A stretch of DNA of 51,789 nucleotides, taken from NCBI GenBank assembly GCA_002449955.1, contig DJYD01000002.1, positions 505 through 52,293 on the forward strand, given 5' to 3'. Every line of letters starts with the position of its first letter. Position 1 is the stretch's first letter. Below are positions 24,293-33,759 of this stretch, one piece after another. The position numbers were made by a program, and so were the translations under genes. Under the pieces are notes generated by a model, which saw only the letters and a list, made by a program, of their open reading frames with translations, did not search any database and was not told the origin of the DNA. Origin of the DNA: Lachnospiraceae bacterium UBA6987 (GTDB lineage Bacteria; Bacillota; Clostridia; Lachnospirales; Lachnospiraceae).

Positions 24293-25147
24293 ATGATCTA
24301 TCTTTTTCTTGCCGCGCTCTGCAGTGCGACGCTCACCTTAGTCCTCAAGCTTTTCCGGAATCCGAAGGGGAACCGCTTCGGCATTATTCTGGGCAATTAC
24401 CTCACCTGCGTGCTGATCGCGTTTCTGCAGATGCCGGAAAAGGGAAAGCTTTTTTCCCTCAGCTCCTCCACGCTGCTCATGAGCACCGTGGCCGGGTTCC
24501 TTTACGTGGTAGGCCTTGTCCTGATCCAGACCAGTGTGAAAGTGAACGGAGCGACCATGACCTCCGCCTTCTCGAAGCTGAGCCTCATCGTGCCGCTTGC
24601 CGTCAGCTTTCTCTTCTTTAACGAGATCCCTTCACTGCTGAAGATCGGGGGGCTTCTTCTTGCGGCCTGCGCCATTTTGCTGATCAATTCTTCTTCCGGG
24701 AAGAAAGCAGCCGGGGAAGAAAAGAAAAATCTGACGCTCCTGCTGCTCACGCTCCTTGCCGTCGGCTGCAGCGACAGCATGACGAAGATCTTTTCCCGCC
24801 TCGGGAACCAGAGCGAAGATACCCGCTACTTTTTCTTTCTCTTCTCCACGGCAGCCCTGCTGACCCTTGTTCTTTCCACCGTAGAAAAGAAAAAGACCGG
24901 GAAGGGCTTCCAGCTCGCGGAGCTTGCCTCCGGCATCCTTGCCGGGATCCCGAACTATTTCGCCTCTTACCTCCTGCTGCAGTCGGTGCTTGAGCTTCCC
25001 GCCTCTTTGGTCTACCCTTGCTACAGCGTGGGCGCCATTTTGCTGGTCACGCTCGGCAGCGCGGTCTTTTTCCGTGAAAAACTCGGCAAGCGCCAGTACA
25101 TCGGCCTTGCCGTCATTCTCTGCGCACTGGTCCTGCTGAATCTGTAA
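24293..25147 (+). CDS. DMT superfamily (EamA-like) transporter
   Basis: 284 residues with about ten hydrophobic helices arranged as two EamA-like repeats (LAALCSATLTLVLKLF in the first, GILAGIPNYFASYLLLQSVL and YPCYSVGAILLVTLGSAVFF in the second). An inner-membrane metabolite exporter or importer; the substrate is unknown. ATG 24293 is placed seven bases after GGAG, so the upstream in-frame ATGs are rejected. It diverges from the BMP gene. The 140-base gap between them contains TTGAAT and TTATAT boxes 16 bases apart that may drive it. Confidence 0.85.
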   Translation: MIYLFLAALCSATLTLVLKLFRNPKGNRFGIILGNYLTCVLIAFLQMPEKGKLFSLSSSTLLMSTVAGFLYVVGLVLIQTSVKVNGATMTSAFSKLSLIVPLAVSFLFFNEIPSLLKIGGLLLAACAILLINSSSGKKAAGEEKKNLTLLLLTLLAVGCSDSMTKIFSRLGNQSEDTRYFFFLFSTAALLTLVLSTVEKKKTGKGFQLAELASGILAGIPNYFASYLLLQSVLELPASLVYPCYSVGAILLVTLGSAVFFREKLGKRQYIGLAVILCALVLLNL

Positions 25148-25227
25148 CACAGGAGGAGTGTCAGTGCCAAATGAGCGCCCATCCGGCTTTTCCTACCGGT
25201 TTTATCCCTTGAGGAAAGGAGAACATT

Positions 25228-25620
25228 ATGGCCAAGTACGAATTATCGCTGCAGACAGATTTTGACGAATTCGTCCGTTCGATCAAGGAAGGCATCGAAC
25301 AGCGGAGCAGCACGGTCTCTCTGGAAGAGGAATCCACTCTCTCAGTCGAGAACATCCGGATCCATGTTGTCGCCTATGAACGCTACGCTTTTGTCGGCGG
25401 AAACCGTTCCAGTTTGAATGTCACCTTCGTCGGGGCAGACGGAACTGTCCATCTCATTGCCACCGCTACCGGCGGCAGCAGCGCCCGCTTCATCAAGATC
25501 AACACCTGGAGCGAATCCTCCTTCCTGGACACCCTGATCTTTGCCGCAAATGATTATATGCGGGACAATGATCTTGAGCCGCTCTTTGTCCGCAGCAGCG
25601 AAGACGAGCTTGATGAATAG
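25228..25620 (+). CDS. DUF6054 family protein
   Basis: 130 residues starting MAKYELSLQTDFDEFVRSIKEGI, with YERYAFVGGNRSSLNVTFVG and ATGGSSARFIKINTWSE. This pattern matches the DUF6054 family common in clostridia, as I recall it. It is small, soluble, and of unknown function. The ribosome site AAAGGAG is in place. It lies between a DMT transporter and a dipeptidase on the same strand. Confidence 0.8.
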   Translation: MAKYELSLQTDFDEFVRSIKEGIEQRSSTVSLEEESTLSVENIRIHVVAYERYAFVGGNRSSLNVTFVGADGTVHLIATATGGSSARFIKINTWSESSFLDTLIFAANDYMRDNDLEPLFVRSSEDELDE

Positions 25621-25648
25621 CCCCTCATTCACACAGAAAGGAGATGCC

Positions 25649-26632
25649 ATGCCTGCTTTTTACCCTTATATTGACCTTCACTGCGACACCCTGCCGCGCG
25701 CGCTCTCCCAGAAACAGGAGACGCTTTTTGCGCTTTCGGATACCATGACGGACGTGAAAAAGCTCCGCGAAGGACACTGCCTTGCGCAGTGCTTTGCCAT
25801 CTTCATGCCGCCGCTTCCCTATGTGCAGAAGGCGGACGATTATCCCGGCGACGAGGCCTACATCGACGCGCTCCACAGGATCTTTGTCCGGACGGCGGAG
25901 CTGCACGGTGATGTTTTCACCCGCGTGGAAACCGCAGAGGATCTAAGACTTCTGCCCTCTTCCGGAAAACTCGGCGGCATCCTGACCATGGAGGACGGCC
26001 GCGCTGTTCAGGGAAGCTTTGAAAATCTGAAGCACTTCTACGATATGGGCGTCCGCATCCTGGCTCTTCTCTGGAACCATGCCAACTGCTTCGGCGCCCC
26101 GAATTCACCGGACCCGGAGATCATGAACACGGGCCTCACCGATTTCGGCAAAGAAGCCGTGGGATACATGGAAGAGCTCGGCATGGGGATCGACGTCTCC
26201 CATCTGTCTGACGGCGGCTTCTGGGACGTTGTCCGGCTTTCGAAAAAGCCCTTCTTTGCCACCCACTCCAACTGCCGCGCCCTGAATCCTCATCCGCGCA
26301 GCATGACCGATGAGATGATCCGCGCGCTTGCCGATAAAGGCGGCGTCATGGGCATCAACTTCTGCCCGGCCTTCCTGTATGAGGACGTTTCCCGCGAGGA
26401 TGCGGGCATCGACGGAATCGCGGCTCAGCTGCGCCACCGGATAAACGTCGGCGGCCTGGAATGCGCTGCCGTCGGCACGGATTTTGACGGCATCGGCGGA
26501 AAACTGGAGATTCCCGATGCGTCCTTCATGCCGCATCTTTTCGAGGAACTGGAGCGCAGAGGCTTTACGGCGGATGAACTGGAGCACATCGCTTACCGCA
26601 ACACCGCGCGCGTGCTGAACGATATTCTGTAA
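25649..26632 (+). CDS. Membrane-dipeptidase family (M19) zinc dipeptidase
   Basis: 327 residues. Dinuclear zinc site motifs: DLHCDTLPRAL (HxD), LTMEDGRAV (bridging Glu), ATHSNCRALNPHPRSMTDEMI and VGTDFDGIGG. The family hydrolyses dipeptides, including some with D-residues at the C-terminus. No signal peptide, so it is cytosolic. ATG 25649 directly follows AAAGGAGATGCC; the longer frame starting at 25541 overlaps the DUF6054 gene and is rejected. Confidence 0.92.
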   Translation: MPAFYPYIDLHCDTLPRALSQKQETLFALSDTMTDVKKLREGHCLAQCFAIFMPPLPYVQKADDYPGDEAYIDALHRIFVRTAELHGDVFTRVETAEDLRLLPSSGKLGGILTMEDGRAVQGSFENLKHFYDMGVRILALLWNHANCFGAPNSPDPEIMNTGLTDFGKEAVGYMEELGMGIDVSHLSDGGFWDVVRLSKKPFFATHSNCRALNPHPRSMTDEMIRALADKGGVMGINFCPAFLYEDVSREDAGIDGIAAQLRHRINVGGLECAAVGTDFDGIGGKLEIPDASFMPHLFEELERRGFTADELEHIAYRNTARVLNDIL

Positions 26633-26643
26633 GAGGGACGATT

Positions 26644-27297
26644 ATGCAGGAAGTCATTCTCTCCGAACTGCATTCCCTTTACGGACTCAGGCCTATATCA
26701 GGCAATCCCTACGCTAAAATTGATCGAAGCGGCATGCATATTCGGATCACGACCTATGAGATCAGAAATCTGGGACATCTGTCGGTCATCGATATGAAGG
26801 CCATGCTCGGCCTGATGAAGATGGAAAGCGTCGTTCTCAGCGCAGACACAAAGGACCTGCCGCTCTTTTCCGCTGACCTGATCCGTTTTCCGGGGAAACA
26901 GACGCTCCTCCTGGAGTTCTATGACAATATGCTCGAACCGCTAAGCGAAAACACAAAAGAATCTTACCGGAAGGCAAAGAACAAATATAAGGAGCTCCCG
27001 CCCTACGGGACCGGGCAGCACTGGTATGACCGCATCCGTTATGATTTTTCCTTTGCCTCATCCGGAAAAGGCCTTAAGGAAAAGGAACGGGCGATCACAG
27101 CCGACTATTTTAACGCTTATCTTGAGAATCTTGCCACTGCGCCGCGCTGCGATCCCGGGGAAAAGAGGATAAAGACTGCCGGCTACGTTGAAGGCCTGTT
27201 TAGAAACGGCGGGCCTGCCGCCGATCAGTTCAGAAAGCTGATCGGGGACGATGCCACAAGAGACGTCTTTGAGAAATATATTTTCTGCTGCCGATAA
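26644..27297 (+). CDS. Hypothetical protein, 217 residues
   Basis: I do not recognise a family. It is soluble, with mixed alpha/beta content (MHIRITTYEIRNLGHLSVID, LSADTKDLPLFSADLI, KQTLLLEFYDNML) and a conserved-looking Cys near the C-terminus (FCCR). It follows the dipeptidase by 11 bases with the ribosome site GAGGGACG, so it is probably the last gene of that operon. A strong terminator comes next. Confidence 0.75.
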   Translation: MQEVILSELHSLYGLRPISGNPYAKIDRSGMHIRITTYEIRNLGHLSVIDMKAMLGLMKMESVVLSADTKDLPLFSADLIRFPGKQTLLLEFYDNMLEPLSENTKESYRKAKNKYKELPPYGTGQHWYDRIRYDFSFASSGKGLKEKERAITADYFNAYLENLATAPRCDPGEKRIKTAGYVEGLFRNGGPAADQFRKLIGDDATRDVFEKYIFCCR

Positions 27298-27318
27298 GCG
27301 CTCTCTACTTCCGGTCAA

Positions 27319-27355
27319 AAACGGCGGTATCAGCCTTAGCTGATGCCGCCGTTTG
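27319..27355. terminator. Bidirectional terminator between convergent genes
   Basis: AACGGCGGTATCAGC and GCTGATGCCGCCGTT form a near-perfect stem around CTTA, followed by TTTGATTTGT. It lies between the hypothetical gene and codA. Confidence 0.85.
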
Positions 27356-27373
27356 ATTTGTCCTTTGTTTTCT

Positions 27374-28609
27374 TTATCCTATGACCTGCCGCTCGGCCGG
27401 TTTCGTCCGGGAAATCACTTCACCGTTCCGGACAGAAAGCACGACCGGAGCATTATGGCTCAGTGCTTCAAAATAGTCCCCCGCTTCCATAACGACAAAG
27501 CTTGCCGGGTTGCCGGACCGCAGCCCGTAGCGATCTCCCAGATGCAGCACCTTAGCCGCATTTTCCGTCACAAAACGGTAACTGTTCATGATGTCGCCGT
27601 AGCCCATCATCTGAACCACATGCAGTCCCAGGTAAACGGCATCCCGCATAGAGCCGCAGCCCATCGGATACCAGGGATCAAACAAATCGTCATTGCCAAA
27701 TGCCACGTTGATCCCGGCTGCCGCAAGTTCTTTGACCCGTGTTACGCCCCGGCGCTTCGGATAGGTGTCGGCGCGTCCTTCGAGGTGAGTATTCACCAAA
27801 GGGTTCGCGACAAAATTGATCTCACTCATTTTCAGCAGGCGCATCAGTTTCAGGACATACGCGTTGCTGTAGGAATGCATGGCACAGGTATGTGAGGCCG
27901 TAACCTTGTCCTTCAGACCATATTCCAGGGCTCTGGTGGCCAGGGTCTCAAGCCCGCGGGACTGGTCATCATCTGTCTCATCACAGTGCACGTCCATAAG
28001 CAGGTCATTTTTCGCTGCCAGCTCACAGGCAAAGTTCAGGGACTCGACACCGTATTCACGGGTAAACTCAAAGTGCGGAATGGCACCAACCGCGTCCACG
28101 CCCATGCGAACCGCTTCTTCCATCAGGCCTTTGCCGTTCGGAAAGCTCAGGATCCCCTCCTGCGGGAAAGCAACCACCTGAATATCAGCCAGGGACCGCA
28201 GTTCTTCCCTCACCTCCAGGATCGCCTTCAGCGCCGTCAGCGAGGGATCCGTCACATCCACATGCGTGCGGATAAACTGGACACCATTCCCCGCATACAG
28301 GCGTACCGCCCGTCTGACGCGGTCTTTGACATCTTCCGCATTCAGCTTATCTTTCCGCTTGGCCCAGCATTCGATTCCCTCAAACAGGGTCCCGGACATG
28401 TTCCAGACCGGATCGCCTGCGGTCAGCGTCGCATCCAGATGAATGTGCGGTTCAATAAAAGGCGGCAGCACCAGACGGCCGCCAAGATCCTCTGTTTTCT
28501 CACCCTCACGGGGTTCGATTCCCGGCGCGATCTCTTTAAACAGACCGTTTTCTACGCGGATATCACAGCTTTCCTTTGCATTTTCGATACGTGCATTCCG
28601 GTATAACAT
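27374..28609 (-). CDS. codA: Cytosine deaminase
   Basis: 411-residue amidohydrolase that converts cytosine to uracil for pyrimidine salvage. The metal and substrate motifs match CodA: PHIHLDATLTAG, HCDETDDDQSRG, ASHTCAMHSYSN, NPLVNTHLEGR and GNDDLFDPWYPMGCGSM. ATG 28609 is preceded by AAAAGGAGCCAAT; the longer frame inside codB is rejected. The gene follows codB after 35 bases, and both sit behind a PyrR-type attenuator. Isoguanine or creatinine deaminase activity is an alternative within the family, but the codB neighbour favours cytosine. Confidence 0.92.
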   Translation of the reverse strand: MLYRNARIENAKESCDIRVENGLFKEIAPGIEPREGEKTEDLGGRLVLPPFIEPHIHLDATLTAGDPVWNMSGTLFEGIECWAKRKDKLNAEDVKDRVRRAVRLYAGNGVQFIRTHVDVTDPSLTALKAILEVREELRSLADIQVVAFPQEGILSFPNGKGLMEEAVRMGVDAVGAIPHFEFTREYGVESLNFACELAAKNDLLMDVHCDETDDDQSRGLETLATRALEYGLKDKVTASHTCAMHSYSNAYVLKLMRLLKMSEINFVANPLVNTHLEGRADTYPKRRGVTRVKELAAAGINVAFGNDDLFDPWYPMGCGSMRDAVYLGLHVVQMMGYGDIMNSYRFVTENAAKVLHLGDRYGLRSGNPASFVVMEAGDYFEALSHNAPVVLSVRNGEVISRTKPAERQVIG

Positions 28610-28644
28610 ATTGGCTCCTTTTGATCTCCGATTCTGAAGATCGA

Positions 28645-29874
28645 TTATTTTTTCACCACTTTTGTCCAGATCAGATAGCAGACTGCAGCCACAGCCATCG
28701 CATTCACAGAGGCAATGCCCCATTTGACAAAGTTGCCGACCAGCGCGCCGGCCACAACGCCAAGCACGGCGCCCCAGTTTACAGATTCCTTCTCCGCATC
28801 TTCGCCCTTATACTTCTCACGGTTCAGGAAGAAGTCAAGCATAATGATGGCACCGATCGGCGGCAGGGTGGCATTCAGGAAATTCAGCCAGCCGATGAAG
28901 TTATTATACAGCCAGACAGCCGTTACCGTGCCGATGATACCGCTGACGATAACCATAGGGCGCTTGCGCACGCCTGTGATATTGGCAAGGCCAAGACCGC
29001 CGGTGTAAAGTGCATTGTCATTGGTAGTCCAGATGTTGGCACCGAGCACGATCAGAGCGGGAACCGTAAGTCCCTGGGCGATCATCACATAGAAGATATC
29101 ATCCATCTGGGTAAAGGCGCCGCCGACAGCACCGAAGGCAAACATCAGGGTGTTGCCGATAAAGAAGGCAATCACGGTTGTGATCACCGCGATACGGTTG
29201 GTCTTGGAGAAGCGGGTGAAGTTCGGGGTTGCCGTTCCGCCGGATACAAATGATCCGATGACGAGGCCGACACCCGCAAAAAGCGTCAGGGAACCGCTGT
29301 TCTGCGCGAAGATGGCATTCAGGCCGCCGCCCTGCGAAGTCGCCAGAATCATGGAATAAATGCCGAGGCCTGCGATCAGCGGGACGGAAATGTAGCTGAT
29401 GATTTCCATGCCCTTGATGCCAAAATAGGCAGAAGCCGTCATGCAAACGCCGCCAAGGATAACCAGGATCGTGGGGCTGATCTTCAGCACTTCCGCAGCG
29501 GGGATCGCGAACATGGCGACGCCTACGCCAAACCAGCCGATCTGGGTCAGCGAAATCATGGCGGAAGGCAGGTAAGAGCCGAAACGGCCGAAGGAGCGGC
29601 GTGCCAGCAAGTCAAAAGACAAGCCGGATTCGCTGCCGATGTAGCCGAGGGTACCGGTATAAGCGGCAAGAATTGCGCCGCCGATCAATACCGCCCAGAC
29701 AAAGCCGGACAGATCAAGGCCGTTGCCGAGCTTGGCACCAACTGACATGCTGGCAGAGAAGAAGGTAAAGCCCAGCATGATGAAGAACATGGGGAGAAAG
29801 CCTTTTCTGGCTTTTTTCGGCACCGCTTCAAAGGAAAAGTCGGCGTCTGTGTGCTGTTTGTTTTCTTGTGTCAT
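28645..29874 (-). CDS. codB: Cytosine permease (NCS1 family)
   Basis: 409 residues, about 12 membrane helices. The family segments FFIMLGFTFFSASMSVGAKLG, GYIGSESGLSFDLLARRSFG and ANIWTTNDNALYTGGLGLAN are clear. It is a cation symporter that imports cytosine for the deaminase encoded next. ATG 29874 follows GGAGGACACATCC. The upstream in-frame extension to 30069 covers the attenuator and is rejected. First gene of the codBA operon. Confidence 0.92.
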   Translation of the reverse strand: MTQENKQHTDADFSFEAVPKKARKGFLPMFFIMLGFTFFSASMSVGAKLGNGLDLSGFVWAVLIGGAILAAYTGTLGYIGSESGLSFDLLARRSFGRFGSYLPSAMISLTQIGWFGVGVAMFAIPAAEVLKISPTILVILGGVCMTASAYFGIKGMEIISYISVPLIAGLGIYSMILATSQGGGLNAIFAQNSGSLTLFAGVGLVIGSFVSGGTATPNFTRFSKTNRIAVITTVIAFFIGNTLMFAFGAVGGAFTQMDDIFYVMIAQGLTVPALIVLGANIWTTNDNALYTGGLGLANITGVRKRPMVIVSGIIGTVTAVWLYNNFIGWLNFLNATLPPIGAIIMLDFFLNREKYKGEDAEKESVNWGAVLGVVAGALVGNFVKWGIASVNAMAVAAVCYLIWTKVVKK

Positions 29875-29924
29875 GGATGTGTCCTCCCAAATGGTTTTGG
29901 CCTGACATGGAGAGCATCGCATAG

Positions 29925-30019
29925 AAAAAGCGGCTCTCCCATCCAAGGAAAGCCGCGAAGGTCTTCTAACGCATAAAATATGCCCGCGTATTGCAGTCCT
30001 TGGAGGTCTCTCTGGACCT
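29925..30019 (-). promoter_or_regulatory. PyrR-type transcription attenuator of codBA
   Basis: On the minus strand AGGTCCAGAGAGACCT (30019-30004) matches the PyrR-binding anti-antiterminator loop (TCCAGAGAG in a short stem). Next, TCCAAGGA can pair with TCCTTGGA further on to form the antiterminator. The terminator hairpin GCGGCT ... AGCCGC is followed by TTTTT (29956-29925). The mutually exclusive pairings are those of a pyrimidine-nucleotide-responsive attenuator, so codBA should be off when UMP is plentiful. Confidence 0.85.
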
Positions 30020-30039
30020 GCCTTAAAGCACTTGCCGAA

Positions 30040-30069
30040 ATTATAGCGTCGGCCAAGGAAGCTTGTCAA
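30040..30069 (-). promoter_or_regulatory. Promoter of codBA
   Basis: Minus-strand TTGACA (30069-30064) and TATAAT (30045-30040), both perfect, are 18 bases apart. The transcript would begin about 14 bases before the PyrR site. Confidence 0.85.
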
Positions 30070-30138
30070 TTCCCAGGCCGCCTTTTTTCTTCACGTTCAC
30101 AAGTCTTTTCTGCAAAAGCATGTTTCCCTTTATACTGC

Positions 30139-31356
30139 TTACAGAATCAGACTGATCAGTACGTACAGCCAGTGAGCGGCGATTCCGGCGCAGAGCCCGC
30201 CTATCGTGTGGCTGATCAACGCTTTTCCCGTCATATCGGTGCAGCCGATCGTGCTCATCATCGAAACATGCGTGCTCAGATATCCGCTCCAGCACATGCA
30301 CATGGCGGTGAAAACAGCAATGTCATTCGCCCCGATGAGCTGTGAGACCACAAGCTGCCTTGCCATGGTCAGAGAGGCTCCTGCGGCACCAAGCGCCGTG
30401 ATCGGAACGCCGATCGCTTCAGGCGATGAGAAGCCAAACAGGGGTTTCAGAATAAACTCGGCCTTCCTTGCCAAGGCCGGCAAAAGCGCCACGCCTTCAT
30501 AGGCCGCTCCGGTATATCCGCCCTCCGGCATGCCGTTTGTCATCATCAGGACAAGCGTGCAGATCAGGAGTACTCCCGGAATGATCTCTCCGCCCATTTT
30601 GACCCCGGACTTGCCGCCGTCCAGGACCGCTGAAAGAAAGCGGTTTGCCACATTGCCCTCACGGATCGGACGGAAGGCATCTTCTTTCTGATCGGTCTCG
30701 GAATGATGCTCCGGCATCCACTCTTCTTTTCCGTAGCGTTTCCGCGAAAAGAGGATCATCAGACGCGTGCTGACGATGCTGCCGATCACAGCCCCTGTGA
30801 AGCCCACTAACACGGCCGTGCCGAAAGACTGGCCGCCGACAGCAGAAAGGCCGAGCATATAGGTGCAGACGATCATCCCCATCCCAAAGGCCGTAGCCAG
30901 ATTGGTCAGAGCCGGAAACTGGTAGCGGCGGAAAAAGCTGCGGAAATATTGGTCATCGGCGAGTGTCAGGACCGCGGGATTATCCGAAAGGAAGGTCGTA
31001 ATGATCCCCACTGACGCTGCACCGGGCAGGTCATAGACCGGCCGCATGAGCGGATACAGCAGGCGGTTGAATAAAGAAATGATGCCGAATTCGGTGAACA
31101 GAGAGGATATCGCTCCCATGATCACGCACATCGCCATCAAATAAAAAACCGTCTCAATTAAAAGGGAATAGGCCGTATTGATCATGGTATTGATCATGTT
31201 CATCAGCCCCATTTTCCAGCCGAATGCAGCGAAAAACGCCACAAAACATACGAGAAACACAAAGTTCTCTGCGCCGATTGCTTTCTTTTTCATGTCCTTA
31301 GCCTTCGCGGCCATCCGGGACCTATGCCTGATGTCCCGGACAGTCACGTATTTCAT
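30139..31356 (-). CDS. Nucleoside recognition (Gate) domain membrane protein
   Basis: 405 residues with about ten membrane helices in two Gate-type halves. LSDNPAVLTLADDQYF sits in the first and PITALGAAGASLTMARQLV in the second, as in the YjiH/SpmA-SpmB-like group. The N-terminus is basic. ATG 31356 is five bases after CGGAG and is preferred over 31371. It lies just upstream of the codBA transcription unit but has its own context, so a link with nucleobase transport is possible. Substrate and role are unknown. Confidence 0.75.
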   Translation of the reverse strand: MKYVTVRDIRHRSRMAAKAKDMKKKAIGAENFVFLVCFVAFFAAFGWKMGLMNMINTMINTAYSLLIETVFYLMAMCVIMGAISSLFTEFGIISLFNRLLYPLMRPVYDLPGAASVGIITTFLSDNPAVLTLADDQYFRSFFRRYQFPALTNLATAFGMGMIVCTYMLGLSAVGGQSFGTAVLVGFTGAVIGSIVSTRLMILFSRKRYGKEEWMPEHHSETDQKEDAFRPIREGNVANRFLSAVLDGGKSGVKMGGEIIPGVLLICTLVLMMTNGMPEGGYTGAAYEGVALLPALARKAEFILKPLFGFSSPEAIGVPITALGAAGASLTMARQLVVSQLIGANDIAVFTAMCMCWSGYLSTHVSMMSTIGCTDMTGKALISHTIGGLCAGIAAHWLYVLISLIL

Positions 31357-31410
31357 ATTTGCTCCGTTCACTGAAGCGCATGCTTATTATAGATTTCCCG
31401 CCTAAGCCTG

Positions 31411-33705
31411 TCAATACACACGCGTTGGGTTTCTGACCGGGTCCTTCATATACTCCCGCTGTTTTCTGTAAAACGTACTGACGGCAAGCGCCATCAGGAT
31501 GGTCATGGCGATGCTGTAGATAAGGAAATTCTGGCCGGTTTCACGGATCAGATCTTTTTGCCTGTAAATCAGGATATTGGCAATGCTCACGACAAGCAGA
31601 AATACTGTAATGATCCAGTTTCTGCGGCAGCGGTCGCGAAGCGTCCCTCTGAGTGCAAGCAGGAACAGCATGAACACGGCAAGGCACGCGAAAAATACAC
31701 GGACAATCCCTATCGAGAAAATATTGACCGTGAAAAGCTGCGTCAGCAGGCCAAAAAGAATACTTAACAGAATATGCGGTACAATGATATACATTTCCGA
31801 ATACTGTACGCCCATGCGTCTGCCTTTTCTGTGAAGCAGGTAGATGACCAGGCAGATCACTGCCACCGCCTCGGTAAACAGGAAGGCATACAGAATGATC
31901 TTCAGCAAATCCGATATGCTGATGTGATCTGCCGTCACTGCCATATCGGTCATCAGCACCGTCGGGGAATACGAGAAGGAAAAGCTCTGGACCGGTGCTG
32001 TTTTTCCATCCGGCAGTCTCAGCGGGGAAAGCGGCTCCGCATAAGAGGCAACTATCTCTCTTACGCCTGCGCCCGAGGAATAGGCATACATTTTATCGCT
32101 GTGTCCGAAGGTCGTGAAAGGTGAGCAGATGACATCGTAATACAGCACGGTTTCCGGCCCGTAAGTCCTTATCCGGATCGTATATTCATCATTCATCGGA
32201 AGGTTCACTACCGTCTGGCTGCCGCTTCTGATCGCATAGATGCGCGGCATCGTGCCAGCTTCCAATCCGGTCCCGCCGTTTTGCGGGCTCAGCTTTTCCG
32301 GTGCATCAAAGGCAGTCCCCTGGCGGTCCACACCGCCGATCACCAGGCCCTCCTTCAGCACTTCCACGTCCGCATCCGCCGTGACACATACACGGCGCGT
32401 AAAGGCATGCCCGTACAGAAGCGGATGCTCCGGATTATCCGAAAACAGCCAGGAGAGATACGTATACGGCATATGCTCCCGCATGATGTTCTCACTGAGG
32501 GAAAGCTCCGGATCCCATCTGCCCTGCGCAATTTCTTCCTGTCTGTGTTCCAAATGCCAGGCAAGAATATATTCCAGGTAGGCCTTCAGGATCTCGCTGC
32601 TATATTCCTGACGCTTATCCAGCTTCTTCAGCTGTCTGAGTCCGGACAGCAAGGTTTCCAGAATATTATCCATGCTCTTGTCGCTCCAGGTTTTAACGAT
32701 GATTCCCTGAAACTCTTCCGCATAGTCAGCCGGCTCCGGGAACATCTCGTAGACGAATTCCAGGATCATATGGAGCTGATAATTGATCTCCGGACTGTTC
32801 TGCATCTCATGACCTGTCAGTGCCAGGCAGACGTCACTTGCTCCCGCAAAGAGCTGCTGATAATTCGTATCGGTCTCTTCGGAGGGGGTGTAAAGATCCG
32901 TCCCATAACGCTCAAAGCCCCAGCTTTCCGGAGCCACCTGCGTGACCGGGTCGTATTTGCCGCAGATGTTGAAAATCCCCGGGCGGTAGCCTGCGTTTCT
33001 GCTTGTCCGGGGCACACCGAACAGATAGGCATAGACATCTTCGAATCTGCCGGAATCCTGCATATCGGCTGCAGTCAGATTGCCGACGGCCGCTGCCCGG
33101 GAAAAGCCGGATATCCACAGCTTCATTTTGCCGCTTATGCCGTGCTCCCGGATGTAATCATTGATCTGGCTTTCCATGATCATTGCGGCATGGTTGAAGC
33201 CGACATGTCTGATTTCTTCCCCGACCTCCAGGTTGCTGCTCCACTCTTTTTTGTACTTCCAGCCGTTCGGCGCGGCAGCGATCAGTGTGAAATCGCCGAT
33301 CTTCTTGCTGGCAATGATGCCAGACAGCGAGTCTTTCGAAGTTTCCTGATCGTAACCGAAGGATACAATGTCCGTAAAGCCAGCCGGCCCGAGATATGTC
33401 TCAAACTGGTTTTCAATCGGATCGCCGTTGTAGCGGAAAGCAGACAGTGTAAGCCCCATGGAGGCCTGCGCCAGGTGAAGGGAAAAGTCTTCCGACGAAG
33501 AGAGGAAGAATTCATCCGTATACGGAAAATCCCACTCATAAACCTTCTGGCCGACAGAAACAAAGGGCAGATGGATCTGCTGCAGCGTGCCTGTCCCCTC
33601 CTGCGCGAAGGGAGCCGCTGCAAAAACCGCTTCAGAAAAAAGCATCATGACCATGATGCTGATGACAAAGCAAGGCAGATAACGGTGAAACGACCTGGTT
33701 TTCAT
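31411..33705 (-). CDS. Secreted lipase-like domain with C-terminal membrane domain
   Basis: 764 residues. A signal peptide is at 1-30 (cleavage near VFAAAP). An alpha/beta-hydrolase-like domain follows with G-F-S-R-A at 200-204, S202 being the likely nucleophile, preceded by NHAAMIMESQINDYI and followed by YLFGVPRTSRNAG. This resembles lipase class 3 proteins. An extracytoplasmic beta-rich part spans about 450-600, then six hydrophobic helices from about 610 to 750. It should be an outward-facing esterase tethered to the membrane. The substrate is unknown. Neighbours are transporters with no clear link. Confidence 0.7.
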   Translation of the reverse strand: MKTRSFHRYLPCFVISIMVMMLFSEAVFAAAPFAQEGTGTLQQIHLPFVSVGQKVYEWDFPYTDEFFLSSSEDFSLHLAQASMGLTLSAFRYNGDPIENQFETYLGPAGFTDIVSFGYDQETSKDSLSGIIASKKIGDFTLIAAAPNGWKYKKEWSSNLEVGEEIRHVGFNHAAMIMESQINDYIREHGISGKMKLWISGFSRAAAVGNLTAADMQDSGRFEDVYAYLFGVPRTSRNAGYRPGIFNICGKYDPVTQVAPESWGFERYGTDLYTPSEETDTNYQQLFAGASDVCLALTGHEMQNSPEINYQLHMILEFVYEMFPEPADYAEEFQGIIVKTWSDKSMDNILETLLSGLRQLKKLDKRQEYSSEILKAYLEYILAWHLEHRQEEIAQGRWDPELSLSENIMREHMPYTYLSWLFSDNPEHPLLYGHAFTRRVCVTADADVEVLKEGLVIGGVDRQGTAFDAPEKLSPQNGGTGLEAGTMPRIYAIRSGSQTVVNLPMNDEYTIRIRTYGPETVLYYDVICSPFTTFGHSDKMYAYSSGAGVREIVASYAEPLSPLRLPDGKTAPVQSFSFSYSPTVLMTDMAVTADHISISDLLKIILYAFLFTEAVAVICLVIYLLHRKGRRMGVQYSEMYIIVPHILLSILFGLLTQLFTVNIFSIGIVRVFFACLAVFMLFLLALRGTLRDRCRRNWIITVFLLVVSIANILIYRQKDLIRETGQNFLIYSIAMTILMALAVSTFYRKQREYMKDPVRNPTRVY

Positions 33706-33759
33706 CCTAACTCCTCTGGAATCTCAGTTTGCGGCGCCTGGCAGATCTCATTACAGGCC

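Noticed and set aside
29875..30033. T-box or other riboswitch in the codBA leader
   Set aside because: No T-box sequence or specifier loop. The TCCAGAGAG loop and alternative stems fit PyrR attenuation.
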